A stretch of 7,670 nucleotides of DNA, taken from NCBI GenBank assembly GCA_910583965.1, contig CAJUAE010000135.1, positions 1-7,670 of the forward strand. Reading direction: 5' to 3'. Made by a program: the position numbers and the translations under genes. This stretch comes from an uncultured Lachnospiraceae bacterium. Lineage in GTDB: Bacteria; Bacillota; Clostridia; Lachnospirales; Lachnospiraceae. Below are positions 6,868 through 7,670 of the stretch, one piece after another; the stretch's first letter is position 1, and each line of letters starts with the position of its first letter. The notes beneath the pieces were generated by a model, which ran no database searches, was not told the DNA's origin, and was given only the letters and a program-made list of their open reading frames with translations.

Positions 6868-7670
6868 TCATTTAGTATTTATTTTCCACGTACCGCCCCT
6901 CGCCGCACCTATTCTTTCTATAATCCCTTTATCAGTCAATTCCTTAATGCTTTTCTTGACTGCCCTTGTTGTCAGCCCCAATTCTTCAGCAATAGCAGTC
7001 TGTGTTATCCTTGGATTATCCATAATCATATCTACAATCTTCTGTTGCGTTGGATTTAATATTGGCCTCAGACTTTTTGGTGAACTTTTTGGTGAACTTT
7101 TGGTGAACTTTTGGTGAACTTCTTCAAAAGACGGTCTGTATAAATTCACCCGAAAACTATCACCTATTTCCAGCAATTCCGGTTCCCTGATTCCATATTC
7201 CTTACAACTGCTGATCATTCGTTTTATTCCAGTTCCCCAGCTTTCAATGATTTTCATTCTGCTGAATATCTCTGCAATACACCTGTTTCGGATTTTGGAA
7301 CCGCCCTCTTTAATCTGTGCTATCGTAAGTCCGCCATACAACATTCCTGGCGAAGTAATTTCCACCCTGTCATCATATACAGCAACCTGTACGCACGCTC
7401 TGTCCAAAAAATTTCTATGCGTTGTCGCATTGACAATAGCCTCTCTGACCGCCTCAGGCGGCAGTTCATATGCATCGGTTCTGACAAGTCCATTGATTTC
7501 TGCTCCAAGATTAATATGTTTTAATACAAACGAATACGCTTCTTCTATTTGTTCATAAAGAGGACCATCAAAATCTCTCTTATCTAAAAATACTACCCTT
7601 TCAGTTCCCTTAAGAAACTGTGCAAAAATAAATTTACTGTTTTGGCAATATATGGTATAATGGCCATACG
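6868..7670 (-). CDS. RecG-like ATP-binding protein with C-terminal winged helix (partial, 5' end outside window)
   Basis: The frame is open from the TGA at 6868 to the right edge, giving 266 residues of a longer gene whose N-terminal part, normally an AlbA_2/Schlafen-like DNA-binding domain, lies outside the window. The visible part contains the HATPase_c_4 region: PPEAVREAIVNATTHRNF (an N-box-like E...N..HR), YDDRVEITSPGMLYGG and ESWGTGIKRM. A linker follows, then a winged helix (NPTQQKIVDMIMDNPRITQT, AIAEELGLTTRAVKKSIKEL, TDKGIIERIG) ending at INTK. Such proteins are usually annotated as putative transcriptional regulators or ATP-binding proteins and are common in accessory islands; the substrate is unknown. 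A start at TTG 7407 would begin inside the ATPase fold and should be disregarded. The linker is encoded by a tandem repeat (7074-7119). The gene reads toward the MITE and the defence operon on the same strand. Confidence 0.8.
   Translation of the reverse strand, partial: YGHYTIYCQNSKFIFAQFLKGTERVVFLDKRDFDGPLYEQIEEAYSFVLKHINLGAEINGLVRTDAYELPPEAVREAIVNATTHRNFLDRACVQVAVYDDRVEITSPGMLYGGLTIAQIKEGGSKIRNRCIAEIFSRMKIIESWGTGIKRMISSCKEYGIREPELLEIGDSFRVNLYRPSFEEVHQKFTKSSPKSSPKSLRPILNPTQQKIVDMIMDNPRITQTAIAEELGLTTRAVKKSIKELTDKGIIERIGAARGGTWKINTK
7074..7119 (-). repeat. 11/12-bp tandem repeat inside the winged-helix gene
   Basis: On the coding strand GTTCACC recurs four times, followed by A4, A4, A5 and A5, giving units of 11, 11, 12 and 12 bases. 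An 11-base unit shifts the frame each time, so the same DNA is read VHQK, FTK and SSPK; the 12-base units keep the frame and repeat SSPK. The repeat forms the linker between the ATPase part and the winged helix. Gain or loss of one 11-base unit would frameshift the winged helix, while a 12-base unit would not. Confidence 0.85.

Noticed and set aside
7320..7508. 62-codon minus-strand frame inside the winged-helix ATP-binding gene
   Set aside because: The adjacent frame carries the conserved HATPase region continuously to the window edge; this one is a shadow.
1..7670. CRISPR array, tRNA, rRNA, riboswitch or integrase attachment site
   Set aside because: No regularly spaced repeats, cloverleaf-like sequence, conserved RNA motif or recombinase gene is visible; the only tandem repeat is within a coding region.

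Overview
The window looks like chromosomal accessory DNA from a low-GC Gram-positive anaerobe, probably a Clostridia/Lachnospiraceae-type Bacillota. The support is AT-rich sequence, strong AGAGG/GGAGG ribosome binding sites, a near-consensus sigma-A promoter, and protein families common in that group. No taxonomic marker gene is present, so this is inference. Every convincing gene reads on the minus strand, so gene order runs from high to low coordinates.

From the right edge: 6868-7670 is the 3' part of an AlbA_2/HATPase_c_4 'RecG-like' ATP-binding protein with a C-terminal winged helix. It carries an unusual 11/12-bp tandem repeat (7074-7119). Then come a perfect 8-bp-stem dyad (6801-6819) and a 155-bp MITE-like insertion (6611-6765) with 18-bp terminal inverted repeats and an exact 8-bp target duplication. 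After that lies the N-terminal stump of a KAP-type P-loop NTPase (6333-6542), broken immediately before its Walker A motif.

A promoter at 6149-6176 starts a compact four-gene anti-phage-type operon. It encodes an RloA/AbiLi-like AAA ATPase (4858-6120), an RloB/AbiLii-like protein (4208-4855), an OLD-family ATPase-TOPRIM nuclease of GajA type (2325-4196), and a UvrD/Rep-family helicase of GajB type (414-2312). Spacings are 2, 11 and 12 nt, and each downstream gene has its own Shine-Dalgarno sequence. It therefore looks like an RloAB (AbiL-like) module and an OLD/UvrD (Gabija-like) module fused into one transcription unit.

The most notable feature is that both partner genes, rloB and the helicase, carry a single in-frame stop about 26-29 codons from their real start. 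The stop is TAA in rloB and TGA in the helicase. Each lies just before the first conserved motif and is soon followed by an in-frame TTG. The two ATPase genes are intact. Either both modules have lost their second component in parallel while the reading frames are still fresh, or the partners are made from internal re-initiation starts or by suppression. Positions 1-413, downstream of the operon, hold no gene I can name, only short coding-like stretches between stops.
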